Source: Phoronis australis (lineage: Eukaryota; Phoronida; Phoronidae). From it: 64,000 bases of DNA. The translations under genes were made by a program, and so were the position numbers. Below the pieces are notes generated by a model. It worked only from the letters and a program-made list of their open reading frames with translations. It was not told where the DNA came from and made no database searches. The DNA is taken from NCBI GenBank assembly GCA_002633005.1, contig NMRA01000497.1, forward strand, positions 19,024-83,023, given 5' to 3'. The number at the start of each line of letters is the position of its first letter. Positions within the stretch are counted from its first letter, which is position 1. Positions 25,118 to 38,800 of this stretch are shown here, one piece after another.

Positions 25118-26640
25118 TCTGAACTGATGACATGCTATCAATGTTTTTATACTAATGACAACGGTTTATTTCTCCTTTAATTGAACACCTATAAAATGGA
25201 TGAAAAGACACTACAATAACTCTGCATATGCAGTTTTCTTGCAGGTCAGTTCTTCATACAGCGCCACCACCCGGTACACAAGGTCTTCCAAAAGTTCTAT
25301 CGAAATCTTGGATGTGGTATAAAAACTGAGTAGTCAGCAAAATATTTTTGAAACTATTAAAAATGCAAACTGGTAGAATGATTCCAAAACAATTTTCCTT
25401 GACAAATGAGTTGCAAATCTGACGAGCAGACAACAGCGGATATTTTAAATAGAGAATAATTATTAGATATTCAACTCATTGAAAATGGCATAAGAAATGG
25501 TATTTTCTGAAAGGACTGATAACATTTGTAACACAGGGGAGCCTTTAGATAAAAGCGCATTCACGTGTCATGTAGTACCTCACAGTCCTGGCAGGTTAAG
25601 AAATAGGTTCATGGCCCACATTAATTGTCACATTTTGAGAAACGACGATATCAGGCCTCTTTAATGATTCAGTACAATGGTGACGAAGAGCGAAATACTT
25701 AATCTCAGCTGTGTCGACACGCGTTTTAAGTTTGCCTATCTTCAGTGTCAACTGTGGACTCCGGGCTTCTTGTCACTAAGGTTCAGTTGTTGTCATGTTG
25801 GTCATCCTTGAAATCCGGGTCCATTAGCTGTCTTAACATTAAAGAAGTTGTGTTAGAATTTGAATGCATCGTGGCAAGATATCGCGCAATGAACTGAAAC
25901 TATCAATGTGCGGCGTAAAAATGTTAGACCAGCTAGCCAACTCATGACATCGGCAACGATTGCCGCCCAGGGCTTTGCTCTTGGATCGCAGTGGAGTTCA
26001 TTCCACTCGATCTATAACGTCGGAGTATTTTTTGCCAATTGAAGTCACCAGCCGGCCCGATTTCAAAGGCGGGAAGTGACGATTTGTAATAAAATCATAT
26101 TTTGCTGTTTTGTAGTCTGGTTTCATAACTCCAAGAAGTTTGTTCTTATAGTGTTCAACAATTAATAACCCCAAAGTGTGCCTTTTAGAACTCAAAACCG
26201 CATGTGCTATGAACGACACAATTTTGGTAAGCCTCCGATAGGGTCAAGTTTTGGAGGCGTCTCGTCAAAGAAGCAAACTTATGATTTAACCGGACTGGCG
26301 TAAGATTAGTTTCAAATTCTTTCTGTACTGACTCGGAGGACGCCAATATTATCCAGCTGCCGCCTTTTTATACAAATAGGACTGACTACTTATAGAAAAC
26401 CAGTAACATCCAGCCATATGAGAGAATTCATATAAACATTTTAGATTCGTAGCGAGAGCACAAACAAAGTCCACTGAACAACCCGGTTTTTGCCGACGGC
26501 AGTTGTGTGAAACAAACGTCTGAAGGTAGTAAGACACAGACCATGCAGTCACGGTGTCCATCAAAGCCATAGCTTTACCTGAGCAGGGCGCTCTGACGGA
26601 AATTATCTCCCTTGTTATGACGTCATTTAGCGATGACGAC

Positions 26641-26797
26641 ATACTTGTTTTAACCAATCAACACCTGCGTTCTTTCTGAATTACAAAGAAAGGCGCGCAT
26701 TTCGAGAAGGTGTTCCGCCTAAATTTGATCTCATGCAGAAATCAAATTTAATGTGAGGCCCAAGCATCCATTACATGTGTCAAAGGCACAAAGCAAG
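26641..26797 (+). promoter_or_regulatory. putative MYB proximal promoter / 5' UTR
   Basis: Immediately upstream of the likely MYB start. It has a CCAATCA box at 26654-26660 and a GC-rich GGCGCGC at 26692-26698. Farther out, GGCGGGAAG at about 26069 resembles an E2F site. A-/B-Myb promoters are known E2F and CCAAT targets, so this fits, but the sites are short and unproven. Confidence 0.3.
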
Positions 26798-26820
26798 ATG
26801 TCATATTCATATTGCTACAC
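26798..26820 (+). CDS. MYB: MYB exon 1 (start codon)
   Basis: ATG TCA TAT TCA TAT TGC TAC AC followed by a consensus donor GTAAGT. The two leftover bases join the single leading A of exon 2 to make Thr, giving MSYSYCYTTQDTSDED. Chosen because it is the only nearby ATG with matching phase and a strong donor. Very short, so moderate confidence. Confidence 0.6.
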
Positions 26821-29800
26821 GTAAGTGTTTTATATGTGCTTTGCGATTCCTTACTTCTCCGTGTACAAATTTCTGGCCTAAAGTGTAAGGATCACCTCAG
26901 CTGTTCTGAAAACACGGTTCAGTAAATAATCATTGGTTGTTGTCACCTGATTGTGTCGGTGATGTGAAGTTTTTGCAGAAAATAGACATTGATCGGATGC
27001 AAACTACTGCCATTCTATATTCGTGCAGTCTGGTAAATCTAGGATCCAGTTATGTGTTGTACGGCCAATAAATTTTGGCCACCATTGTCATTGACTTGAC
27101 AAAGCAAGGACAAGTCAAATGGTTTGAACGTTTATTTATACGTTTGTTTTTTTTGCTCATCACTCACGCCTATTAAACGCGAATAAACATTATGTTATTA
27201 CCTGTTTGTGGCATCATCGATCATGTCAAATGGCAAGTTGATATGTATTTGGGTTGGAACTGAGAATCGGCCATTGAGCTATCATCAGCATAGCCTTGGT
27301 ACAAAGCTGTATACTAAATATAAAGCTTTGCACCGATGTGGGTAAAAAAAGTGGTAAGATAAAATCTGACACAAAATTAGTGCTATTAAAAGTTACAGTC
27401 TTCCTTGAATAAACTAAATTATTTAACGGTGTTGGAAAAAATGGCGTTCGACCGTTCTTCTATGCTGCTAAAGTTGTGGAGCGATCTTCTGGGTCGTCTT
27501 TCGGCGCCATGAAATATTGCATCACCTTTTGACCAGTTTCTTTTTTCGCCGATTCTTTAATCAACTGTTGTTCTTCTCACGAGGTTGCGTACAGGTCACA
27601 ACAAATTATTTGATACCGAAAAAACGAATTTCAGAACAAATTTAGCTGCGAAGTTGTAGCAAAAATTTAGGAAGTAGCGCGTGTGCGTGACATGAGCGTA
27701 CTGTTTTCAAAACGACAACAGACTTTTCGTTGTTACTAAAGGTCGAGAATGACGCAAGAAAATGACATTTGTTGCATTGTTTTTCACTTAAACGGTAGTA
27801 ACAGACATGGTGAATATCGGTTGACTCCCAGATTTTGCATGCACCCCGTCCGGTCTTTAGCTTTACATGTTTCACGGCGAGGTGACGAGCAGAACTACCC
27901 TAGCTGTGTGCAATTTCGGGGTCTATGGAAGAAAAACGTAGTGGAACTTAGCTGTATTTTGATGATAGTTTTCATACAGCTACCTGGCTGGCTATCATTA
28001 GCATAGAAAAACGTGAGAACACTCCTTATTTGAACTGGCTGACATTTTTGTAAGTTTCTCAGTGCATCACCCAAAGTTTGGTTACTCATTACAATTTATT
28101 GCCCTTTTTACCGAAGGTGAGCTTGTTTAACTTAAATTTGAGACGGATGTTCCGAAACTGCACTAGAACCAGAATGTGTTGAATACAACGCCACACATTG
28201 TCTTTGAAATACTTTGCTGATGCCTCGGCTCATACCAATGAAGCAATGTACTTAGCCACTTTTGCTAAGATAGGAGACAAGCACAACAAATTCCTGCACC
28301 ATATCTCATGAAACCACGCTGCCCCAACTGTCACGAAAATATGAACCTCATGAAAAACAGGACCTCTGTGTCAGCCAATCAAAACTTACGTACGGTCTTG
28401 TTGTTTCCCATAGCTTTTTATGTGTCCACATAGATGATAATCTATATAGGTGCATATTGTTGTCACCTTTGTCTGGATTGTCCGGCATCCGCAGCTGTAT
28501 CTCCTAAACCCCTTGCAGGATGATAATAAGATTTGACAGATATGTTTCTATAAAGCTGACGACAGAGGACCTCGAGTTTCGGACTGATGCGATTCATCTA
28601 CCGCTCTGCCTCCTAGTTCCTTTTGCACTAACGTGTTTTTGTTATTTTTCAGAACCCAGGACACCAGTGACGAAGATTCAGATGATGGTGACCACTTCGA
28701 CCACGATTATGATGTGCCTGTAGCCAGAAGCAAGAAAAACATCAACAAAGGCAGATGGACGAAAGATGAGGTATCTGATCCTCGGGGTACTTTTTCACTG
28801 TGACTGATGCCACTGTCTTATGACCCATGCATCGTGTGAACTGAAAAGTGATAACGAACACTTTCATGTACACATAAAAAATATAAGCTAAGCTAACAAT
28901 CGTTTTGTTTAGAACTTAAACCATCGAGGGATTAAGGGGGATGTCTGCAAATCGCACACCGTTCAGTTGTTGACGGTATAGATTTCTGATATCTCGTGTG
29001 TGCTATCCTGTTTGTAAGCACTGATGATGGTTTAAGTTGTAACCAAAATGTTTGTTTACATTTGTGAAGTACGTTCGTTATAAAGCGTTCATTGTCACCT
29101 GCCTGTTGAACATTTGGCGTAAAACGCTGGTTACAATGTGAACCGCGTCGTTTCTTGTGTCCAGACCTCAATACAGCTCTGCACATCACATAAACAAGTC
29201 AAAAGTGTGTGCATTGGGATGTCTTTTGGGTGATAAATTCACTGATACAGGGCTTGGAATTTTCCGCGGAAATGCGGATTTCCGCTTTTTTGAAATGTGC
29301 TTTCCGCTTTTTTTATAATATTTCCGCGTAAAAAAATCGGATTTGATATGAAATTTCCGCGGCAAATTCCTTTCTTACCGCGGCGTTGCAGACGACGTTC
29401 ACCTCGGAGGTTCACATTGACCATTTCAAAGGCTGGTTATCGGGCATGATTTGGGCCGTAAAAGTTTCCGCTTTTTTGTCATTGGTCATTCCAAGCCCTG
29501 CTGATATGACACCTTGGGAATGACAGGTAAACACAGAATGAGATTCACAGACAATGTAGATTAAGACAACAAACTGACTTGAGCAGAGTGTACTTAACTC
29601 AGTCAGCTTCCCTTTAGTACCACTTGGGTAAAGGTGATGATTTTGATCAGGCAGATCTTTCTACCACTTGTTCCATCAGTACCCGACTTACAAGCTTCCC
29701 GTTATGGTAACATCATTTGCAAAATCTATGTTACCACATCGCCACCTCAAAGAAATTTCAAGAAGATGTCCCTATTACAGTATCACCAATTGCTGGTGTG

Positions 29801-32800
29801 TAATTTCTGTTGACTTGGCGATTTATAATGTTTCCAGGATGAGAAGTTGAAGAAAATCTGCCTGTCAACGGGAACTGCGGACTGGAAGACGATTGCTGGA
29901 TATTTCAATGACAGGAATGACATTCAATGCCAACATAGATGGCAGAAGGTTCTCAATCCAGAACTTATCAAAGGACCTTGGACTAAAGAGGTGATTCGTT
30001 GTATCTACCATTATGACCACTATGCCAACAGCTGTTTCTTTTTTTGCGATTCTTTGGTGAATTTGCCTATTAATACAATATTTATTGTCAGATGGAATAT
30101 TTGAATTGTTTTGAAGAAATTTTGATGAATCACCAATTTCGGACAAAAGAAATTGTCAATACGGACCTTTTTAATTTTTCATAGACTTCTAACATTGTTC
30201 TGTGGATTAAAAATTTTGTTTGGTATGATTCATATTTTGCAAAAATGTTACACGTTTACCATATTCTGTGCCAGCATTTGTTACTCATTTGACTAGCTCA
30301 CGAATTGTTAGAAAAAAACTAGCAACCAGTTTCAAAAATGGGTCGCATTTGTTAACAATGTACATTGGGCAACAAAGAAGATAAATGTGCACTTAAAATA
30401 ATGTAACCGTAAGTTCATTCGCGTCACTGAGACATTGTTAGTACACAAGTCGTTGGTAGGCACGCTTGTTGGCGCTCATGCAGTTTGGACACATTAAAAA
30501 GTCGTCTGGAGAAAATGTGATGGTTATGATATGGAAGAACCAATGCGCCTGTGAGTGAACTTTGACCTTAAAATGCGGTTTGTAGTGGTTTCGAATAGGT
30601 ATTGTATTGGCTAACACACTTACACGATGCACTCAGATGTAATATTTAAGTGATGTAATGCGTATGTAGTATAAAGTTGAACCTGGGTGCTGCAATAACT
30701 GTTATTCTAGGAAGATGAGAAGGTATTACAGCTGGTGCGTATACATGGTCCAAAGAGGTGGACACTGATATCCAAGCAGTTGAAGGGAAGGACAGGCAAA
30801 CAGTGCAGAGAAAGGTATGAACTTTCATACATCGTATCATTGTTTCAAATGGCGTCATGCCATATAAATAGCTTTAGACTATTCAATGTATTCAACAGAA
30901 CAGGAAGCAATGAGTTGCTGTCGTCATAAGAGCCGCACTGCTCATTCAGCTTTATCACACCATGTTTGTGGTGAATCGGATCTTCTTAAAGTAACTGTAA
31001 ATCTCTGCCCATTTGAACCAGGGCTTGGAATTTTCCTCTTTTAAGAGTATTTCCTCTTCGTTTCGATTTGCTCTTATTTGATTTCCGATTTCCTATCTTT
31101 CATCTCTTTTTTTGTCAATATTTTGACTTATGTAAGTTTTTACAACACAAAGAATATTTCTATCACAAAAGCCTATTTATTTGTGGATCGATACATAACA
31201 TGGAAAATTGTCCTTTTTTTGTCGTTGGTCATTCCAAGTTTGTTGAACTGACAATAGTTATGCTTTGTCAGTGGGAGACCAATTCATTGCTTTTTGTACT
31301 GTGTGTGAGGGTGATCTCATCGGTGACAAGCCCAGGTTTTCGTGGGGGGTCCTCAAGACACTAGCATGATATCAACTCCCCTTACATGGTGCACAAGGAG
31401 GAAAGATACAATAGTGAATGGTCAAATTGGGTGGATGACAGGTGCTGACACCTGGTTGACACGGATGTGTTCTAATTTGCAGTGCACTTCAGCGGTGAGC
31501 ACTCCTGGCTTGATGAAAGGATTCTTTAATATGCATGTGCACTTTGGATATTGAGTGACTTTTCCACTTAACAAGTAGATGGCAGTCCCTTTCATTCGCA
31601 AGTCTCCCATTATTTTTGATAATAATAGTTTTGCCTCGGGTATAAAAAGGCATTTGAGCTTTGGTTTTAGTACCCTACTTTATTTTATTTTATTTTATTT
31701 TATTAACGAATAAGCAAAAATACGGTTGTTAAACTGGTGGTGTTTTATAGATGGCACAACCATTTGAATCCCGAGATTAAGAAGTGCGCGTGGACCGAAG
31801 AGGAAGACAGACTGATCTACCAACTTCACAAGAGAATGGGCAACAGATGGGCAGAGATTGCCAAATATCTCCCCGGAAGGTATACTCGAAATGCCCTACG
31901 CCCAACCTGTAAACGCAGGACCTTGTTAGATCATTGTAAATTTTCAGGCAAAAATAAGATGCTTGTTCAATTGGAAGGATGGATGACTTTGTTAAATGCT
32001 ACGCATTTGTGATCTCAGCATAAAAGCTTAAGTGTTGCGCACGTGTGCAACTCGAGAACCATGCTGGAGCATCATTAGTTTCTAATTGTGTCTTTGATTC
32101 AAGCTTGGAATGAATTGAGTTTCTTTGTAGCAAAACTTCAACTTAAGGAAATACTCTACGTACATCTCTTCAGCGCTATGAGAGTATGAAAGCGTCCTTC
32201 GCTTGACACAAGTTCTAATTCTGATGTGCAAACCGGGCTGCAACACCTTTCGTGCACAGTGACGCTGAGATGTTGGCGTTTTCATCTGAAAATGTCGTAG
32301 CACAACTGTAGCAATTTGACAGCATGGTAGTGCAAAGAATTTATTAAAACACTGGGAAATATCCCACTGCATTAAGTTCATATGTGAATGCAGAATGGTG
32401 TCTGTGCACCAGTGACCCTATCGCCATCTAGTGACTGTGTATTTTGTCATGTCACTGCTTTATCAGAAAATAAGTATTATTGAATTATCGCAACTTTCTA
32501 CTGACAGTTAACTGTTCCGTTTAGGCAAACTTATGCTTCTCAAAAAATTTGAAACAATATTCAATCCGTCTGTTTTCTCAGTTGAACAAGTACAAACTGA
32601 TTATGTACTTGGCATTCCAAGTGGGTAATTTGTATGAAAATATGCTAATCTGAGACGCAATTGTCGGGTAAAATGTCCAAAGAACATTATTGTAAATAAG
32701 TCGTTTTTCATATTCTAGAACTGACAATGCCATCAAGAACCACTGGAACTCCACTATGCGACGGAAGTTTGAAAATGAGGAGGAGACGAGGGCAGTTCAA

Positions 32801-35800
32801 GCAAAACTGCCCCAGTCCTATACCCCGAGCGCAGCCAACAGCCTTCAGGGCCTCCAGCCCGTGCGGCTGTTTCAGAATGTAAAGGTAAGTTGTTTGGAAG
32901 TGCGGGTCGGCCCTCAAGTTGTAGGTTGCTTTCTGACACTCGTAGTTCGAACTTGTACAACGTCTACGCAGGAAAATATATGATCTCAATAAAGTTTTAG
33001 AGTTTAGATTAATAACAACTTTGCATTTTTTTCCATAGACACCTGTGAATTTCAATGAAGCAGTCTTCTGTATTATCATCAAATAAGTTTTTTCAAGATT
33101 CTGCACAAACAGAGCTTGTATCTAGTTATGTGCTTGCATAACCACTCGTGTCTGTGTTAAGACGACAGACAACACCATGAGCTTCCAGTTTCTTTTTGAA
33201 CCCTGAGCCTAAAAATGTTCATGAGTGTTGAGAGTGTGTTGAATGGTTTGTTTTTAATTCCAGAGTACCAGTTCAAATCTGGCCAGTGGTTCCTCGGTTG
33301 TGGTCAAGTCAGTGGGCACTCTGTCTAGTCCCACTGGTTATAACCGGTCAGGCAAAGATTGGGAACATTGGAAGATGGTTGACACCAGTGGGATTGTGTC
33401 TCCACTCAAGTGAGTGTATCGTCTTAAAATCGATTTATGTATTTGGTCCCACTAGTGAAAAGTCTGCTTATTCTAGTCATGCTTGCAGTGAATAGTGGTT
33501 GACGACTGTTAAAGAGGAAATAGCTTTTTTGAAGCTGGTTCTGCATACGTTACTTATAAAGATATTTTGAACTTTTCTGGTTGATTTTCTTGTGAACAAA
33601 ATTAGTAAAATTGGCAATTTCTCAAGCCGGCGGTGTGATGCAGTGATCAAGCTGTGAAAGTGTAGTGATCCAAGTAAGTGGTGGTCTGTTTACATTCTGA
33701 AAACTGCTCAATGGCTAAGATGCCTGGCGATTTTCAATCTCAGTTACTGTGCATAACAATTGACCTATCGCAAGCTCCGTCCCCTTGCGAAAGGTCGACA
33801 AACAAACAATAAGTGTTACCCGGCAACGTGTTGTTTGTCGGGTAAAATGGCGGCTTGGAAACAAAGGTGTGTCAAGAATGCTGTGTGCTGATTGGTCAGT
33901 TAAGCTGCCACTCAAAGTCCTCGCCATAGGTCAATTTGCTCTTAGACTTGACCTATTATGCCAGAACCAGTAAGAGTTAATGCAATAACGTGGTGTGTTC
34001 TTATCGTGCGACAAGATCACTGTGTCACTCTTCCGGTTAAAAGAATTGTTAATTTCATCTTTATAAAAACGAACTGGAAAGATTCAAAATATCTTCAAAG
34101 AATCGAATAGCCCAAATTGACTATAACGTCTTTGAAAAGGTAACGTTCTACTTTTAACGCGTACATGGCTACTGAATGTTTTCAAGCTTACTTTGGGAAT
34201 TAAAGTAAAACTGTCGACTGGTCTGGGGTTAGGGGCTTGTATGGGTAATGAGGACTTGAACTAAGATTTGAAGATACAAAGCTCTGTTAGAACTTGAGTA
34301 GAATTATATTCAGAGCGTGGGTATGGTTGCGTATGTTTGTGCGCGTGGAGTGAGGTAAACTGCTGAAACTGAACGTGCAATCGTAGTCAACATTGCTGGA
34401 TTCTTTTCGTGTGTGTCAGAACACTTTAGACAGAAATTTGGTCTAGTACTCTACACGACCATTTCTGAAAAAAATGATCAAATCTCACTTGAGCAAAGTT
34501 TCTGAAAATATACCCATAACTGCTAATTTCTGTATTAAATTATTTTTAGACAGTGACGCACTTATAATCACTTAACTAAACCTTTATTCAGCAATTATGA
34601 TTTGGGAGTGTAAGGTCAAATTTCTGTCTTAAGTCTTGAGTTACTTTCATCTGAAAACGACCCCGTGTCCACCTGTAATCTGTCTTTCATAAAATGGTGG
34701 TTCTATTTCCACGAGCTTATCTTTGAAATATTTTCTCCTTGTTTAACAGGTGTATCCCGGAGTTTGCGGAAGCAATAGCCAGCTCTGAAAAGTTTTGCGA
34801 CATGACAACCTACGAGCTCCTCAGCGGAACCGATGTCCCACCCGGTGTTACTCCGATCAAGTTTACCAGTTTAAATAAAAAGGGTACTTTAGGTGAGAAT
34901 ATGCACTTTGTGTTGTGCAGATGTAATATGGTGTACATTGCCAAATCTCTCCTAACCGAGTATCTAAATTATCCCATGTGCCTCAATAAGCCCGTCCTGA
35001 AATAGTGCAGCAACACTCTCATTCTGAGGTATTTACCCACAATGCAACACATGGGTCTAGCAGTTCTTATGCTTCTTCTAATGCACTTGTGCCTGTCACA
35101 AGCACATTATCCTAAATTATTTCATAATTCATAACCGTAATGCATACAGACTGGTATATTATCATTACATTTTGAATTGCTATGCGGACTTAAAAAATTG
35201 ACGAGAAAAGGCGAGTATCAGTGCTGGTTGTGCAGTGCATCGTTCTTCCTTTGTTAATTAACTGGTTAATGCCTGATATTTTGAAAAGCAGGTCAGTCAT
35301 GCAGCGAATTTTTTGCTGCAGGACGGATCTATTGGCCATGTTGTGAATGGTTACTAGTCATCCTGGTAAACGTTGACTGGATGATTTGTAAAAGTTGTGT
35401 TTGCCACAGTTTGTTATAAAGCATACTATTAGAAACCCGGCCATTTACGAATTTTAGTCATGTCCCATGCCCTGCCTCTGTCAGAGACCAGGTGTTTATA
35501 ACATCAAAATAGCTCATACACAGCTTCTATTGGAGACTTTTATTCCAAACACTACGATGACACGCTTCTGCATTAGAAAGTGAGATTTCCATGTTCTTTA
35601 TCTTAGTGCATGTTTTCAGGGTACAGATTTGATGGGCACGCTATATCTTCTTTGAAAGAAGGTGGACTTATATCAATAACTTCTCCGGTGGTCTCCAGGA
35701 AGCTGACAACACCAAAAACTCCAACTATACTGAGAAAGAGCAAACGAAAGCGTGCCGTATCCTTTAGCATTTAACAATTATAATATTCCTATGTTCACAG

Positions 35801-38800
35801 GTTTCCTATCCCCACGAAATTGTGAAAAGCGAATATTGGCAGCGAAAGTTGTATGAAATGTGCCATTGCTTTTTTCTGATTTAACCACTTCAAAACTCCA
35901 TGATTTCTTGAGAGAAATCTCTAGAGTAGGATAAGAACAATCAAATCAAATGTTAAAACGGGAATGCTTATGAATAAGAATCTATGTATCACTATCAATT
36001 CTTGCAAGTTTGGACATCATTCGGCATTTACAGTTGAAAATTGCTAACATTCTGTCTACTTTGACAAAATATGATGCCAATCCATGTTGAAAGAGAATAT
36101 TTGGAAATGTCAACTTTACACTAATTTTTTTTCTTTAAAATTTGTTTTTATCTAAAATGAAGTGGAAAGAGTACCTTTAAGGTATTATTCAAGCGCCATT
36201 GTTCTACATGTAGATTTTTTAGCCATCTATTTTCTTTGACTCACACCAGAATCCCGTTAAGATAATCCGGGATGAGGCTACTGATGAGCTCCCCAAATCT
36301 ATCCTGTCGTTTGTCAAGTCTCCCACTCCGAAGACGCCGAAGGGGACCCCTATAAAGCTTCTTCCATTCTCGCCGTCACAGGTTAGCGTTACTTTTGTTA
36401 ATGAAATGCGTGCCTCTTAGTAAACTGTTCAGTCTACTCTGGTCTTGTGTAACACACTTTTGGATTACTTGTCATTTGGCTGGTGAGATAAAAACTAGAC
36501 AGGTTAGGTCATGAGGCATTGGTGATCTTGAAGCTTAATAGATGGCACTAGTCATATGATGGTGAAAAGCATTCTTTACTTGGCGGAATTCTTCGAATTC
36601 CGCCAAGTATGTTGGTCTGACGGCAATTTTTTTTTTTTTTGTTCGCACTCTACAGGTCGCAATTTTCGTCCGATTTTCACGAAATTTGCACACGTGTAGA
36701 TCAGAAAGTCCTGGAAGCCTATTGTTTTTGGTCATGATCGGATACAAACTGGCGGACGTGGCGGCCATTTTGTATCCGATTTCACAGTCAAATACTCGTA
36801 GATGCCGCATTTCTCGACCTACATGGCTGAAAATCGGTACGAATACAGTAGAACGCAGGTGCTACAACTCTGCAGAACATCGTTGACTTCCGGTTAAAGA
36901 TGGCGGAAATATTGAACATGGCGCATGCGCACCCCGAAATATGGCTAAAAACGTGTTCTCCTGTAGAGGGTGCATTTGCAAACCAATCACTTCCAAACTG
37001 GTCACGTGTTTGTTGAGTTTAATAAGCTTTTATAAAAAATTATTGAACCGGAAATCACTTTCAAGATGGCGGCTGTGGCGCATGTTCACACGGTTTCAAT
37101 CGCTCTGGTGTCGCATTTTTAACGGGAAGAGCAAATGACGTGAATTTTTGCATGTGGATTCCTTGGCCTTTCAAAAAGTCTGCGAGAGCGTATTTCTCAG
37201 ACTTACCGTTTTCGAGTTATTTGACTTTGAATGTCAAAAAAAACCGGCAAATTTTCAATTTTCTCAAAATTTTTTGATTTTTGCCAAACTACCACTTTAG
37301 ATAGAGTTTTGAACGGGCTTTCAGGAGATATTTTCCATTTTGCGCTACGACGTCTACTTTTTGAATTATTCAAGATTTTCGGTTACCGTTATTCCTTCGG
37401 TCACACGCAGCTGGCTGGCTTTCAGCTCACTTTGTTTTAGTTATGCCTAGTTGACCCAGATTGACCCAGCCAGCACTGTCCTACTGTAAAGCATGCCTCG
37501 TCCGTAATGTTGCGCCATCTATTGTTCTTTATTGTAGTTGATTGTATGCTCTATCAAAGTACGTAGAGTTGTGGACGAGCTTTCAGACGATATTTTCCAT
37601 TTTGCGCTACAACGTCCACTTTTGAATTCTTCGAGCTTTTCGAATGCCGTTTTTCCTTCGGTCACCTATGAAAGGACGCAGCTGGCTGGCTTTCAGTTCA
37701 CTTTATTTTGGTTATGCCTAGTTGACCCAGACTGACCCAGCCAGCGCTGTCCTACTGCAGACTGGACCGTCATGTTGCGCCATCTATTGTTCTTTATTGT
37801 AGTTGATTGTATGCTCTCTGTTTGATTTCTTCGCTAGTCACATGAATGTTATCGTGTTTGCTAAACTACCACTTTAGATAGAGTTTTGAACGGGCTTTCA
37901 TTATTATTGTAGTTGATTGTATGCTCTCCATTTGATTTCTTCGCTAGTCACATGAATGATATCGTGTTCGTCGTCTTTTCGATTAATTCCGCCAAGTGTC
38001 GCTCCTCCGAGCGCTCTCGTTTTCTCTATTTCTTCAAATTATATAGAGATGCCGTTGTTGATTTGTGTCACCCGGTAAATATCTGGTTTCCCATTAAAAA
38101 GTCATTTCTAGACTAGAAATCCATCAGAAGAAACAATGTCAGGTCAAACGTGTGCACTGTGTATCAATTCATGAGGCAGTTAGAGTGAGTTTAATGTTAA
38201 CTTGCTGCCTGTTGGTCGCATGACCAATTGATCTTTTGTTTAGTGAGAAACGAATAATTTGGCAGTAGTACAGGAGCTCCTCTTGAAGATACGTTTTGTT
38301 CAAGGCACCACAGTGTTGTTGGTTGACGAGTTTGGTACATACTCGTTCAAACTCTCTGGGTATATGTTGTTTAAAGATGAGACATACCTGTCTCGAAATG
38401 GGGCCATTACTAACTACGATTATTCTTGTAACATTTCTTGGCAATCTTCTTTTTTTGTTGTCTCGCTCATCATTGGTACTCATTCAGAAAATTTGAGGGA
38501 GTATGTACGAAAATCGTCATTTGGCAGCACTGCTGTGCATTTAATAATGAATTTAGTGAAATAATGTAGTTTTCTGTTACTTTAACATACTTTATATGAA
38601 CACGTAATTTTTAAATATTCATTCCACACCTTCGTCCTGTTTGGTATTTCAGTTTTTGAACAGCCCTGACTTACCATTTGGCGGCAAAGTCACATCCACG
38701 CCGGTGTGCAGTTTCCCAGACAAGGCCACACCCCTTAGTCTGAAGAGCACCACGTATGTGATGACGAAAGATAAGTAAGTGATCTTGGTACAGCATAATC

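Larger units (their letters stand above)
17985..26640. other. intergenic spacer between divergent NWD and MYB genes
   Basis: About 8.6 kb with no ORF that reads as a known or plausible protein on either strand; short ORFs here look random. It holds one hAT-like element (23689-23853), a short telomeric repeat (25094-25117) and a fragment of the foldback family near 22285. Undetected 5' exons or promoters of both flanking genes may lie here. Confidence 0.5.
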
